Assembly: GCF_024206495.1 (NCBI RefSeq)
Contig: NZ_JAMBPQ010000045.1
Location: 1-58,813, forward strand
DNA from: Paraburkholderia sp. CNPSo 3272
Lineage (GTDB): Bacteria; Pseudomonadota; Gammaproteobacteria; Burkholderiales; Burkholderiaceae
Direction: 5' to 3'
DNA length: 58,813 nucleotides
The first letter of the stretch is position 1. Every line of letters begins with the position of its first letter. This document shows, one piece after another, positions 36,000 to 44,304 of the stretch. Both the position numbers and the translations under genes were made by a program. The notes beneath the pieces are model-generated. The model was given only the letters and a program-made list of their open reading frames with translations, had not been told where the DNA came from and searched no databases.

Positions 36000-36029
36000 A
36001 TTATAGCGCGAAAGTCACCTTTCCTTCAA
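36000..36029 (-). promoter_or_regulatory. Promoter of carAB
   Basis: On the minus strand TTGAAG (36024-36029) and a perfect TATAAT (36000-36005) are 18 bp apart. Confidence 0.75.
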
Positions 36030-36199
36030 ATTTCAGGATGACGCTTGCGACGGGGAGCGTGCTCACAGCCCGGTGCGCGGCCCTTTCCACTATAGCGGGC
36101 AGAGGCGCTGCGGCAAGCGCCGCCCGTTCGGCACAGTCCGAAGGTTACACATGTCCCCGCACACCTGCTACCCAGTCTGCGGTCCATACACCCGCCAAT

Positions 36200-36231
36200 G
36201 AAAACGCCGCCACCTGGCGGGGTGACGGCGT
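36200..36231 (-). terminator. Rho-independent terminator of the mltD-like gene
   Basis: On the minus strand ACGCCGTCACC pairs with GGTGGCGGCGT (one T-G pair) around CCGCCA and is followed by TTTTCATT, 87 bp after the stop codon. The remaining 36030-36199 bp holds nothing recognisable. Confidence 0.85.
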
Positions 36232-36317
36232 CAAACACAACAAAAACGGAAAAGTGATCGGAGCGAAATACCATGCGCTGCCCCCGCAACGCATGTGTGA
36301 GCACCCTTCGCCAGCCG

Positions 36318-37961
36318 CTATTTTGTATGGTGCTTCTGCGCGTGGGTTTCGGCCTTCGGGCGGCTCGCCGCACCCTTCGACGCCTTGGTGGGCGCAGCGC
36401 TGACCGTCTTCGCCTTGACAGGTTCGGAAACCTTGACAACCTCGGTGCGCGCGCGACCGTGCTTCTTATCGTATCGCGACTTCGGTCCGGTGTCTGCAAC
36501 GCGGGTGCCAATTCGCTGCACGCCACCGCCGGAAACGTTCGTTGCCAGACGCTCCGGCCCCGGCTCGCTCGGCATCGCCTTGTTGACCGGCACGTGCAAA
36601 ACCAGCACCTGGCCCGGTGCGACGGAGTCGCGGCGGGTCTTGTTCCATGCCTTCAACTGACCGAGCGACACGCCATAGCGGCTCGCCACCGCTTCCATCG
36701 ACTGCTTGCGGCGTACGCGAATGAGCATCTTGCGCGTGTCGGGCACGTCCGGCTCCATGGCCAGCACGGCGCTTTCCGCCACGTCCGCGCTGATGTCCTC
36801 GTCGTCGCCGTCGTCGGTGCGCGGCACCACGAGCGTCGAGCCCGCCTTCAGGCGCATGCCCGCCGGAATCTTGTTCACCGACATCAACGTGTCGGCGTCC
36901 ACCCCGATCTTCTGCGCGATCGCCGCCGGCGTGGCGCGCGAGTCGGTCGTGTAGACGGTCCACGACGAAAGCTGGCCGGAATATGCCTTGAGGTTGCGCT
37001 CGAACGCGCTCGCGTTGTCGAACGGCAGCAGGATCTGCGGGTCGGTCGCGCCGAGAATCACGGGCTTCTTGAACGACGGATTGAGCGAGCGGAACTCGTC
37101 GGTCGTCATGTTCGCGAGCTTGGCGGCGACGTCCACGTCGATGTCGTGCGAGGTCGTGACCGTCACGAAATACGGGTGGTTCGGAATGGATGGCAGCGTG
37201 AGCCCGTACTGCTGCGGGTTCATCACGATGTTCTTGACCGCCTGAAGCTTCGGCACGTAGTTACGTGTTTCGCTGGGCATGCGCAAGCTTTGATAGTCGG
37301 TCGGCAGGCCCGCCGCCTCGTTGCGCGCGATGGCGCGCTGCACGTTGCCCTCGCCCCAGTTGTAGGCGGCCAGCGCGAGATACCAGTCGCCGAACATGTC
37401 GTGCAGGCGCGAGAGATAGTCGAGCGCGGCGCTCGTCGAGGCCAGCACGTCGCGGCGCTCGTCCTGCCACATGTTCTGCTTGAGGTTGTAGGTGCGCCCC
37501 GTGCCCGGCACGAACTGCCACATGCCGGCGGCCTTCGCAACCGACAGCGCCTGCGGGTTATAGGCGGACTCGATGAACGGCAACAGCGCGAGCTCGGTAG
37601 GCATGTGACGCGCCTCGAGCTCTTCGACGATGTGATAGAGGTACTTCTGCGAACGCTCGGTCATGCGCGCGACGTAGTCCGGCCGCTGGGCGTACCAGTT
37701 GGCGTTCATGTCGACGAGGTCGCTCTGCAGGTCGGGCATCTGGAAGCCGCGGCGAATGCGTCCCCAGAGGTCGGCGTCGGGGCTTGTCAACTGATCGACG
37801 GAGCCTTGATCGACGTTAATGGTTTCTTTCGCAGCGGAGGTCTTACGAATGAGGTCGGCGTTGGCCTGGGCGTTGGCTGGTGCTTGAGAACTCGCAGACG
37901 GTCCCCCGCTCGCACAGGCGGCGAGCATGAGGACCAGCAGCGCACTGATTATGAATCGCAT
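36318..37961 (-). CDS. MltD-like lytic transglycosylase lipoprotein with LysM repeats
   Basis: This 547-aa protein has a lipobox (LVLMLAACAS) and an SLT domain at about residues 110-240 with the catalytic Glu in LLPFIESAYNPQA and AAYNWGEGNV. Two LysM-type repeats (around 330-385 and 410-460) bind peptidoglycan, and a Lys/Ala-rich tail follows. It cleaves the MurNAc-GlcNAc bond with 1,6-anhydro product formation. It is transcribed from a strong sigma-70 promoter at 37998-38026. E. coli MltD is the closest relative by layout. Confidence 0.9.
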   Translation of the reverse strand: MRFIISALLVLMLAACASGGPSASSQAPANAQANADLIRKTSAAKETINVDQGSVDQLTSPDADLWGRIRRGFQMPDLQSDLVDMNANWYAQRPDYVARMTERSQKYLYHIVEELEARHMPTELALLPFIESAYNPQALSVAKAAGMWQFVPGTGRTYNLKQNMWQDERRDVLASTSAALDYLSRLHDMFGDWYLALAAYNWGEGNVQRAIARNEAAGLPTDYQSLRMPSETRNYVPKLQAVKNIVMNPQQYGLTLPSIPNHPYFVTVTTSHDIDVDVAAKLANMTTDEFRSLNPSFKKPVILGATDPQILLPFDNASAFERNLKAYSGQLSSWTVYTTDSRATPAAIAQKIGVDADTLMSVNKIPAGMRLKAGSTLVVPRTDDGDDEDISADVAESAVLAMEPDVPDTRKMLIRVRRKQSMEAVASRYGVSLGQLKAWNKTRRDSVAPGQVLVLHVPVNKAMPSEPGPERLATNVSGGGVQRIGTRVADTGPKSRYDKKHGRARTEVVKVSEPVKAKTVSAAPTKASKGAASRPKAETHAQKHHTK

Positions 37962-37997
37962 GAAAATCTACATCCGCATGGCTGGAATTTGCAGCCG

Positions 37998-38026
37998 ATA
38001 GTACGGAACGTGCCGGTTTCCGTCAA
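37998..38026 (-). promoter_or_regulatory. Promoter of the mltD-like gene
   Basis: On the minus strand TTGACG (38021-38026) and TACTAT (37998-38003) are 17 bp apart, 37 bp before the start codon. Confidence 0.75.
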
Positions 38027-38115
38027 TCGGAATTAATGGAAAAAAAGCCATGAAATCCGCAGCTTGGGCGTGATTCCATACGATTGGGTTGAGCATGCCC
38101 CCTAACCCGGCTGGG

Positions 38116-38952
38116 TCAGCGGAACCGATTCTTCCATTCACGCATCATTGCGAAAGCCGCCAGCCGGTCCGGCACCGATTCGTGCAGCGCCTCGGTGAGC
38201 GCGGCTTGCACCGCCGCATCGCCCGCGCGCAGGAAAGGATTGACGGCGCGCTCGTGCGCGATCGTCGTGGGCAGCGTCGGCACGCCGCGCTCGCGCAGCG
38301 CCGCCGCCTCGCGGCTCCAGTCGCGCAGATCGGCGTTATCAGGATCGCAGGCGAGCGCGAAGCGAATGTTCGACAACGTGTATTCGTGCGCGCAATGCAC
38401 ATGGGTATCGCCGGGCAGCGCCGCGAGCGCGTCGAGCGAGTCGAGCATCTGCGCGGGCGTACCTTCGAAGAGACGGCCGCAGCCGCAGGCAAACAGCGTG
38501 TCGCCGCAGAACACGTGTGGCGTGCCAGCGGCATCCGCTGCCTGGAAATACGCAATGTGGCCACGCGTATGACCCGGCACGTCAAGCACCGTCAGGTCGA
38601 GCGCGGGTGCCTCCAGATGGACGGCGTCGCCGCCCTTCACGCGCGTGACGAACGCGTCGAGCGGGCCGAGCGCCTCGCCGGCCGGGCCATATACGGGCAC
38701 GCGGGCGTCGGCGAGCAGGTCCGCCACACCGCCGACATGGTCGTTGTGGTGATGGGTGAGTAAAATAGCGACGAGCCGCCAGCCGCGCTTCGCGAGGTAC
38801 GCGCGAACCGGAGCGGCGTCGCCCGGATCGACGGCAACGGCATTCCGGCCGTCCGAAACGACCCAGATGTAATTGTCTTCAAAAGCCGGAACCGGTACGT
38901 ACTCGTAAGCGCACGTATCGCTCGAACGCGCGTACTCAAGCGGACTCTTCAT
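38116..38952 (-). CDS. gloB: Hydroxyacylglutathione hydrolase (glyoxalase II)
   Basis: This 278-aa metallo-beta-lactamase-fold enzyme has the metal motif LTHHHNDHVGG and later GHTRGHIAYF and CGDTLFACGCGRLFEGT, with the glutathione-binding HCAHEYTLSNIRFA. It hydrolyses S-lactoylglutathione to D-lactate in methylglyoxal detoxification. Its first 17 residues precede the usual EYVPVPAFEDNYIW start, so the true start may be slightly downstream. Its start codon is only 20 bp from the divergent methyltransferase start. Confidence 0.95.
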   Translation of the reverse strand: MKSPLEYARSSDTCAYEYVPVPAFEDNYIWVVSDGRNAVAVDPGDAAPVRAYLAKRGWRLVAILLTHHHNDHVGGVADLLADARVPVYGPAGEALGPLDAFVTRVKGGDAVHLEAPALDLTVLDVPGHTRGHIAYFQAADAAGTPHVFCGDTLFACGCGRLFEGTPAQMLDSLDALAALPGDTHVHCAHEYTLSNIRFALACDPDNADLRDWSREAAALRERGVPTLPTTIAHERAVNPFLRAGDAAVQAALTEALHESVPDRLAAFAMMREWKNRFR

Positions 38953-38972
38953 GGGGCGACGTATTCTTCGAC

Positions 38973-39866
38973 ATGTCTGACCGATTGATTATAGACTGGC
39001 CCGCCTGGACCGCCTCGCCCGCTGGCAGGTATGTGCTCGGCTGGGAGCAGGAGCAGCTCGACCGCGTGGTGTCGAACATATTCGGCTACCATGCGCTGCA
39101 GCTCGGCCTCCCGCAGCTCGACGCCCTGCGTGAAAACCGCATGTCGTGCCGCGGCCTCGTGCTCGACGCCGCCAGCGCCGCGAGCGCCCCCTACTCCGTA
39201 CCCGGCGCGTCGGCCCACGCGCACCCGAACGTCGGGCAAACGTCGCCCGACGCGGGCGGCGCACCACCAGACCGCACCCCGGCCGCGGGCGGCAGCACGT
39301 TGCTTCACGCGCCCGCGGGCCGCAGCACCGTCTGGTGCGACTATCTGGATCTGCCGTTCGAGGCGCAGAGCGTCGACCTCATCGTGATGCCGCACACGCT
39401 CGAATTCACGAGCGACCCGCACCGCCTGCTGCGCGAAGCCGAACGTGTGCTGATGCCCGAAGGGCAACTGCTGATCGTCGGGTTCAACTCGCTTTCGCTG
39501 TGGGGCGCGCGCCAGTCGGCCGGCAAGCTGACCGGCCATCCGTTCCTGCCCGCGCGCCAGGACCTGATCGCCTTCACGCGTCTGAAAGACTGGATCAAGC
39601 TGCTTGGCTTCGAGCTTGAACGCGGGCGCTTCGGCTGCTATCGTCCGCCGCTCGCGACAGACCAGTGGCTCGGCCGCTACGGCTTCATGGAAGCCGCCGG
39701 CGACCGCTGGTGGCCGATTTTCGGCGCTATCTATATGGTGACGGCGATCAAGCGCGTGCGCGGCATGCGTCTCGTCGCCCCACTGAAGGTCAAGAAGCCG
39801 GTGCTGGCCGCGAGCCTGAAGCCCGCGGCGACCACCCCCTCCCCAACACGCAACAAGGACTCATGA
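38973..39866 (+). CDS. Methyltransferase-like protein (class I SAM fold)
   Basis: This 297-aa protein has the COG0500-type region VDLIVMPHTLEFTSDPHRLLR followed by RVLMPEGQLLIVGFNSLSLWG, typical of class I methyltransferases with a Methyltransf_11 core. Motif I is degenerate: GLVLDAASAAS is followed by an Ala/Gly/Pro-rich insertion of about 45 residues (about 68-112). The C-terminus is Lys-rich. The substrate is unknown. Its stop overlaps the rnhA start (ATGA), the same gloB/methyltransferase/rnhA/dnaQ order seen in many proteobacteria. Confidence 0.8.
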   Translation: MSDRLIIDWPAWTASPAGRYVLGWEQEQLDRVVSNIFGYHALQLGLPQLDALRENRMSCRGLVLDAASAASAPYSVPGASAHAHPNVGQTSPDAGGAPPDRTPAAGGSTLLHAPAGRSTVWCDYLDLPFEAQSVDLIVMPHTLEFTSDPHRLLREAERVLMPEGQLLIVGFNSLSLWGARQSAGKLTGHPFLPARQDLIAFTRLKDWIKLLGFELERGRFGCYRPPLATDQWLGRYGFMEAAGDRWWPIFGAIYMVTAIKRVRGMRLVAPLKVKKPVLAASLKPAATTPSPTRNKDS

Positions 39867-40312
39867 GCACACCCGACTTCGTCGAAATCTTCACGGACGG
39901 CGCCTGCAAGGGCAACCCCGGCCCCGGCGGCTGGGGCGCGCTGCTGCGCTTTGGCGCGCAGGAAAAAGAACTGTTCGGCGGCGAGGCCGGCACGACCAAC
40001 AACCGCATGGAGCTGATGGCGGTGATCGCCGCACTCGACGCGCTCAAGCGCCCGTGCAAGGTGATCGTGCACACCGACTCGCAGTACGTGCAAAAAGGCA
40101 TCAGCGAGTGGATTCACGGCTGGAAGAAAAAGAACTGGATGACGGCCGCCAAAACGCCGGTCAAGAACGACGACCTCTGGAAGCGTCTGGACGCGCTCGT
40201 CGGCCAGCACGAGATCGAGTGGCGCTGGGTGAAGGGTCACGCCGGCCACCCGGAGAACGAGCGCGCCGACGCGCTCGCGAACCGCGGCGTCGCCACGCTC
40301 GCCGAACTCTGA
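39863..40312 (+). CDS. rnhA: Ribonuclease HI
   Basis: This 149-aa enzyme has the catalytic carboxylates Asp in IFTDGACKGNPG, Glu in NNRMELMAV, Asp in VHTDSQYV and Asp in NERADALAN, plus the basic protrusion GWKKKNW. It cleaves RNA in RNA-DNA hybrids. The start ATG at 39863 overlaps the previous stop by 4 bp. It is translated just upstream of dnaQ. Confidence 0.97.
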   Translation: MSTPDFVEIFTDGACKGNPGPGGWGALLRFGAQEKELFGGEAGTTNNRMELMAVIAALDALKRPCKVIVHTDSQYVQKGISEWIHGWKKKNWMTAAKTPVKNDDLWKRLDALVGQHEIEWRWVKGHAGHPENERADALANRGVATLAEL

Positions 40313-40370
40313 GACGGCGGCTTTCCAGGACCGCTTCGCGGCTGCCCCACGCTTTCACGCTTTACAAGAC

Positions 40371-41117
40371 ATGCGCCAGATCATTCTCGATACCGAAACC
40401 ACCGGCCTGAACGCCCGCACGGGCGACCGCATCATCGAAATCGGCTGCGTCGAGCTGATGAACCGCCGGCTCACGGGCAACAACCTGCACTTCTACGTGA
40501 ACCCGGAGCGTGACAGCGACCCGGGCGCACTCGCCGTGCACGGCCTCACGACCGAGTTCCTCTCCGACAAGCCGAAGTTCGCGGAAGTCGCGGACGAAAT
40601 CCTCGACTTCATTCGCGACGCGGACATCATCATCCACAACGCGCCCTTCGACATCGGCTTTCTGGACGCCGAACTCGCGCTGCTCGGCAAGCCGGGGTTC
40701 AGGGAGCACTGCGGCGAGGTGATCGACACGCTCGTGCAGGCCAAGCAGATCTTCCCCGGCAAGCGCAACTCGCTCGATGCCCTGTGCGACCGTTTCGGCA
40801 TCAGCAACGCGCACCGCACGCTGCACGGCGCGCTGCTCGACTCGGAGCTGCTCGCCGAGGTCTACCTCGCGATGACGCGCGGCCAGGAAAGCCTCGTGAT
40901 CGACATGCTGGGCGAGCACGCGGCGCCGGGTGCGGCCGCCGCGCCGCGCATCCAGCTCGAGTCGATCGATCTGCCGGTGATCATGGCGAGCGACGAAGAA
41001 ATCGCCGAGCACAACGCCGTGCTCGACGGCCTCGACAAGGCGATCAAAGGGACTTCGGTTTGGCGCACCGAGCCGGCTCCCGCCGAAGCCTTTGCAGCCG
41101 ATGCGCAAAATGCTTAA
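40371..41117 (+). CDS. dnaQ: DNA polymerase III epsilon subunit (3'-5' proofreading exonuclease)
   Basis: This 248-aa DEDDh exonuclease has ExoI LDTETTGL, ExoII with HNAPFDIGFLDAEL and ExoIII HGALLDSELLAEVYL. A C-terminal region (about 185-248) normally binds the alpha subunit. It proofreads in the replicative polymerase core. It lies 58 bp after rnhA on the same strand. Confidence 0.97.
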   Translation: MRQIILDTETTGLNARTGDRIIEIGCVELMNRRLTGNNLHFYVNPERDSDPGALAVHGLTTEFLSDKPKFAEVADEILDFIRDADIIIHNAPFDIGFLDAELALLGKPGFREHCGEVIDTLVQAKQIFPGKRNSLDALCDRFGISNAHRTLHGALLDSELLAEVYLAMTRGQESLVIDMLGEHAAPGAAAAPRIQLESIDLPVIMASDEEIAEHNAVLDGLDKAIKGTSVWRTEPAPAEAFAADAQNA

Positions 41118-41125
41118 AAAAGGGC

Positions 41126-41154
41126 TTTACAAGATCGAAAACACCCAGCATAAT
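41126..41154 (+). promoter_or_regulatory. Promoter of tRNA-Val
   Basis: TTTACA (41126-41131) and CATAAT (41149-41154) are 17 bp apart, 12 bp before the tRNA 5' end. Confidence 0.7.
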
Positions 41155-41166
41155 CTCAATCTCTTC

Positions 41167-41241
41167 GGGTGGTTAGCTCAGCGGTAGAGCACTGCCTTCA
41201 CACGGCAGGGGTCACTGGTTCGATCCCAGTACTACCCACCA
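41167..41241 (+). tRNA. tRNA-Val (anticodon CAC)
   Basis: The 75-nt cloverleaf has acceptor stem GGGTGGT/ACTACCC with one G-T pair, D-loop AGCGGT, anticodon stem-loop CTGCC-TTCACAC-GGCAG (anticodon CAC), TΨC arm GGTTCGATCCC and an encoded CCA end. Confidence 0.96.
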
Positions 41242-41278
41242 GAATTCCTGGTGTTGGTAACGACAAGCACCGAAGAAT

Positions 41279-41312
41279 AAAAGGCCTCGTTGCGAAAGCA
41301 ACGAGGCCTTTT
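41279..41312. terminator. Bidirectional terminator between tRNA-Val and the DUF2214 gene
   Basis: AAAAGGCCTCGTTGC pairs with GCAACGAGGCCTTTT around a GAAA loop, a 15-bp perfect stem. Confidence 0.93.
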
Positions 41313-41375
41313 GCTTTGTCCTTCGGCTTTGCGCGAAACATCCGGTCGGCGGCGTTTCACTGTCAGTAATCCGAA

Positions 41376-41840
41376 TCAACCGATCGAAGGATCGAGACCG
41401 ATGCCGCGCGCCATGCCCGTGGCCGCGATCACCATCACAACGACCAGCAGCGTCTGCCATCTGCCGATGCGTGCGTATTTCGGCGCGCCGGTGAGATCCG
41501 GCACGTCGCCGCGCCGCACGGCGAGACGCCAGCGCAGCAGCGCCATCATGGGTGCGACTTCGAGCAGAAGGACAAGCACGAGCGCGGCCATCTTCACGAG
41601 AAAGAGCGGTTCATGGATGTAGTACTCCGCGCCCTTCTCGAAACCGCCGAATGCACGCAGGGCGCCAGTCAGGATCAGCACGATCGCGGAGCCGCCCCAG
41701 CCGTTGTCGGCGATGAAGATCATCGGCAGGTCTTCGGTGGACGTGCACCGGCGCAGGCCGCGCGTGCGCCGCAGAATCGAAGCGAGCGCGAAACCGAAGG
41801 CGAGCAGATGAACGGCGGCCAGCAACCAGCGTATCAGCAT
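41376..41840 (-). CDS. DUF2214 membrane protein
   Basis: This 154-aa protein begins MLIRWLLAAVHLLAFGFALASIL and has four hydrophobic segments: an N-terminal helix, IVLILTGALRAFGGF, FLVKMAALVLVLLLEVAPMM and a C-terminal ARIGRWQTLLVVVMVIAATGMA. It matches the DUF2214 family of predicted inner-membrane proteins whose function is unknown. A GGAGGG ribosome-binding site precedes the ATG at 41840. It follows the larger membrane-protein gene by 91 bp on the same strand. Confidence 0.8.
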   Translation of the reverse strand: MLIRWLLAAVHLLAFGFALASILRRTRGLRRCTSTEDLPMIFIADNGWGGSAIVLILTGALRAFGGFEKGAEYYIHEPLFLVKMAALVLVLLLEVAPMMALLRWRLAVRRGDVPDLTGAPKYARIGRWQTLLVVVMVIAATGMARGIGLDPSIG

Positions 41841-41931
41841 TGCGACTCCCTCCGATGGACGACAGGAACGGCAAGCAATGGTAAAGCGGCTCGAGCGCGG
41901 ACCTCGCGCAATGCGGCCGGGCCGCGGGTCG

Positions 41932-42903
41932 TCAGGCCTGCTTGAGCGCGGCGTCGAGGGCGCGTGCAGCCGTGCGGTCGCCTTCGGAGGCGAGCCCGAC
42001 GCGAAACACGGTCTGACGGTTGTGGCCCGCCGCAGCGGGCGAATCCCAAAGCAGTTCGATCTTTGCGCGGCGCGCGGGCTTGATTGCAGGCGCGGCGGCC
42101 AAAGATGCCGATGCCGCCCGCTGCGCAGCGGGCGCGCCCGGCTCAGGCGTGGCCGCAGACTGGCCGCCACCCAGCGATGCAGTGGCATCCCCGGAATCCG
42201 CGCAATCCGACGCGGCAACCGGTTCGGCGACGCCAGCGGCGGGCACGGGATCGTCGGTCTGCGCCGGCGCGGGCAAGAGCGCGGGCCCGGACGCAACCGC
42301 CCTGCCCTGCGGCGCACCGGAGAGCCAGCGCACCGACAGCTCGCGGGCATCGTACTGACCGACCTTGCGGCTCTCCTGCCAGACGACGGTCGTGCGCGTC
42401 GCGGCATCGATCGAAACAGCGAAGCGGCCGATCGCGAAGCGCCGCGCCGCGAAGTTGCTGCGCCAGAGCGCGCGCGGGCGGCAGATCCAGACCACGGCGG
42501 CATAGAGGGCGGGCGCGGCAACGAGCCAGCCGTTGGTGTCGGCGACGGCGTGGAAGGTGCGCCGCCAGCCGGCGGTCCACACGAACACGCCGATCGAGCC
42601 GATCGCGAACAACAAACCGAGTACACCGAAAAAGCGCAGCGCCTGACGCAACCACTGCGGCAGCGGATGAAACGGCCGCTCGACGCGCGCCCTGGCGCCG
42701 GGCAGCACGATCAGCAGAAACAGGAAGACGAGATTCAGGCTCGCCGCCGGCGACGACGCCATGCCTTCCAGCGCGGCGACGAAGTTCATTTGCGCCATGG
42801 AGTGCAGCCAGCGCGCGAGGATCACGAGCCCGATCGCGCGCAGCGCGAAAAGCGTCCCGGCACCGGGTACGGTGGCCGTGGGCGTCGGTCGGGTTCTGGC
42901 CAA
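41932..42903 (-). CDS. Uncharacterised membrane protein with Ala/Pro-rich cytoplasmic tail
   Basis: This 323-aa protein starts at a TTG (42903) spaced 7 nt from AGGAG. It has three or four hydrophobic segments in the first 170 residues (near 20-35, 55-75, 95-120 and 130-150). A soluble stretch follows with IGRFAVSIDAATRTTVVWQE and a long Ala/Pro-rich linker (residues about 225-285) before a short conserved-looking end (KIELLWDSPAAAGHN, QTVFRVGLASEGD). I do not recognise a family. Its likely leader carries three 50-bp hairpin repeats. Longer in-frame starts upstream lie inside those repeats and are rejected. Confidence 0.65.
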   Translation of the reverse strand: MARTRPTPTATVPGAGTLFALRAIGLVILARWLHSMAQMNFVAALEGMASSPAASLNLVFLFLLIVLPGARARVERPFHPLPQWLRQALRFFGVLGLLFAIGSIGVFVWTAGWRRTFHAVADTNGWLVAAPALYAAVVWICRPRALWRSNFAARRFAIGRFAVSIDAATRTTVVWQESRKVGQYDARELSVRWLSGAPQGRAVASGPALLPAPAQTDDPVPAAGVAEPVAASDCADSGDATASLGGGQSAATPEPGAPAAQRAASASLAAAPAIKPARRAKIELLWDSPAAAGHNRQTVFRVGLASEGDRTAARALDAALKQA

Positions 42904-42915
42904 GGGTATTCTCCT

Positions 42916-43065
42916 CTGTCGACCAGAGTTGACGCTTTCGCGTCTTGCTCCGGTCCCATGCATAGCTGTCAACCAGAGTTGACGCTTCAGCGTCTTCCTC
43001 CGGTCCCATGCAAAGCTGTCGACCAGAGTTCGCGCTTTGGCACGTCACTCTGGTCCCATGCAAAG
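42916..43065 (-). repeat. Three tandem 50-bp hairpin repeats in the membrane-protein leader
   Basis: Copies occupy 42916-42965, 42966-43015 and 43016-43065, each starting CTGTCRACCAGAGTT and ending GGTCCCATGCAWAG on the plus strand. In minus-strand RNA each unit forms an 8-bp outer stem (GACCRGAG with CTCTGGTY), a small internal loop and a 5-bp inner stem with a 4-nt loop. Copy 1 directly abuts the AGGAG ribosome-binding site of the downstream gene. Confidence 0.9.
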
Positions 43066-43103
43066 CACGCTTTCGTGGGCGCCGCGGATTTTACGGCACG
43101 GCC

Positions 43104-43109
43104 ATTATA
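43104..43109 (-). promoter_or_regulatory. -10 element ahead of the repeat leader
   Basis: A perfect TATAAT on the minus strand lies about 200 bp upstream of the membrane-protein TTG start. No good -35 is seen at 16-18 bp. Transcription from here would place all three repeats in the leader. Confidence 0.45.
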
Positions 43110-43154
43110 GGGACATTAAGCGTGCGCCTCACCCGCCGCCGCCGCGAATGTGAC

Positions 43155-43183
43155 AACGCCCCGGTGCATTGCACTGGGGCGTT
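43155..43183 (-). terminator. Hairpin after the glycosyltransferase gene
   Basis: AACGCCCC and GTGC pair with GCAC and GGGGCGTT, one mismatch, 57 bp after the stop at 43240. There is no clear U-run. Confidence 0.55.
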
Positions 43184-43239
43184 GGGGGAACAGCGGGAAA
43201 CCCGGGCGCGCCGCAGCGCGTCCGCTTTCGGTACGTACC

Positions 43240-44304
43240 TTAGCCGGCGTTGACTTCGCGCAGCACGGTGCGATGCTTTTGGCGCAGCAGCTCTTCGTAC
43301 ACGGCCACGTAGTTGCGTGCCATCACCTTCGACGAGAAGCGTGCCTCGAACGCGGCGCGCACCTTCTCGCGCGGCAGCGTCGACAGGCGCTTGACCGCCG
43401 CGACTGCGCTGATTTCGTCTTCCACGACGAAGCCCGACACGCCGTTCTCGATGACTTCCGGCACCGAGCCGCGCTTGAACGCGATGACCGGCGTACCGCA
43501 GGCCATGGCTTCGATCATGACGAGGCCGAAGGGCTCCGGCCAGTCGATCGGGAACACCAGTGCATTTGCATTGCCGAGGAACTCGCGCTTTTCGTGCTCG
43601 CCGATTTCGCCGATGTACTCGACATGCGGCAGCGCCATCAGCGGCTTGATGACTTCTTCGTAGTAGGCGCGGTCGGCCTTGTCGATCTTGGCCGCGACCT
43701 TGAGCTTCATGCCCGCCTGGCCGGCGATGCGGATCGCGCGGTCAAGGCCCTTCTCCGGCGAAACGCGGCCGAGGAAGGCGAGGTAGCCGGGCTCGACGTT
43801 CGGAATCGGCGTGAGCACGTCTTCCGGCAGGCCGTGGTACACGGTCTGCTGCCAGTTGGCTTGCTGCAGCGGAATGCGCTGGTTGTCCGAGATCGACACC
43901 ACCGGCACGTCGTTGAACGCGTTGAACACCGGCTGCAGTTCCGGCAAGTCCAGACGGCCGTGCATGGTCGTCACGAACGGCACCGGCTGGCGCTGGAACA
44001 GCGAGAACGGATAGTAGTCGATATGGAAGTGCAGCACGTCGAACTCGTCCGCGCGGCGGCGAACTTCTTCGAGCAGCAGCATGTGCGGAGCCATCACGTC
44101 GCGAATCGTGGGGTCGAGGCGCAGTGCCTGCGGCCAGAACGCTTCGAGCTTTGCCGAGGTGATCGAATCGCCGCTGGCGAACAGCGTGACATCGTGGCCC
44201 TGTTCGACCAGCGCTTCGGTCAGGTAGGAGACCACCCGTTCCGTGCCGCCGTACAGCTTGGGAGGAACCGCCTCGTGCAACGGAGCGATTTGAGCGATTC
44301 GCAT
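43240..44304 (-). CDS. Glycosyltransferase family 4 protein
   Basis: This 354-aa GT-B enzyme has an N-terminal Rossmann half (RIAQIAPLHEAVPPKLYGGTERVVSYL) and a C-terminal donor-binding half with FLGRVSPEKGLDRAI and the E-x7-E motif in PEPFGLVMIEAMACGTPVIAF. This is the layout of retaining GT4 enzymes. It begins at ATG 44304 behind GGAG. The acceptor cannot be inferred from the neighbours: an ABC exporter reads away from it on the other side of a 773-bp gap. Confidence 0.9.
   Translation of the reverse strand: MRIAQIAPLHEAVPPKLYGGTERVVSYLTEALVEQGHDVTLFASGDSITSAKLEAFWPQALRLDPTIRDVMAPHMLLLEEVRRRADEFDVLHFHIDYYPFSLFQRQPVPFVTTMHGRLDLPELQPVFNAFNDVPVVSISDNQRIPLQQANWQQTVYHGLPEDVLTPIPNVEPGYLAFLGRVSPEKGLDRAIRIAGQAGMKLKVAAKIDKADRAYYEEVIKPLMALPHVEYIGEIGEHEKREFLGNANALVFPIDWPEPFGLVMIEAMACGTPVIAFKRGSVPEVIENGVSGFVVEDEISAVAAVKRLSTLPREKVRAAFEARFSSKVMARNYVAVYEELLRQKHRTVLREVNAG

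Noticed and set aside
42904..42972. Longer N-terminus of the membrane protein starting in the repeats
   Set aside because: The extra residues are translated hairpin repeats, and a good AGGAG site sits exactly 7 nt before the TTG at 42903.
42916..43065. CRISPR-like array
   Set aside because: The 50-bp units are directly contiguous without unique spacers, differ between copies, and no cas genes are nearby.
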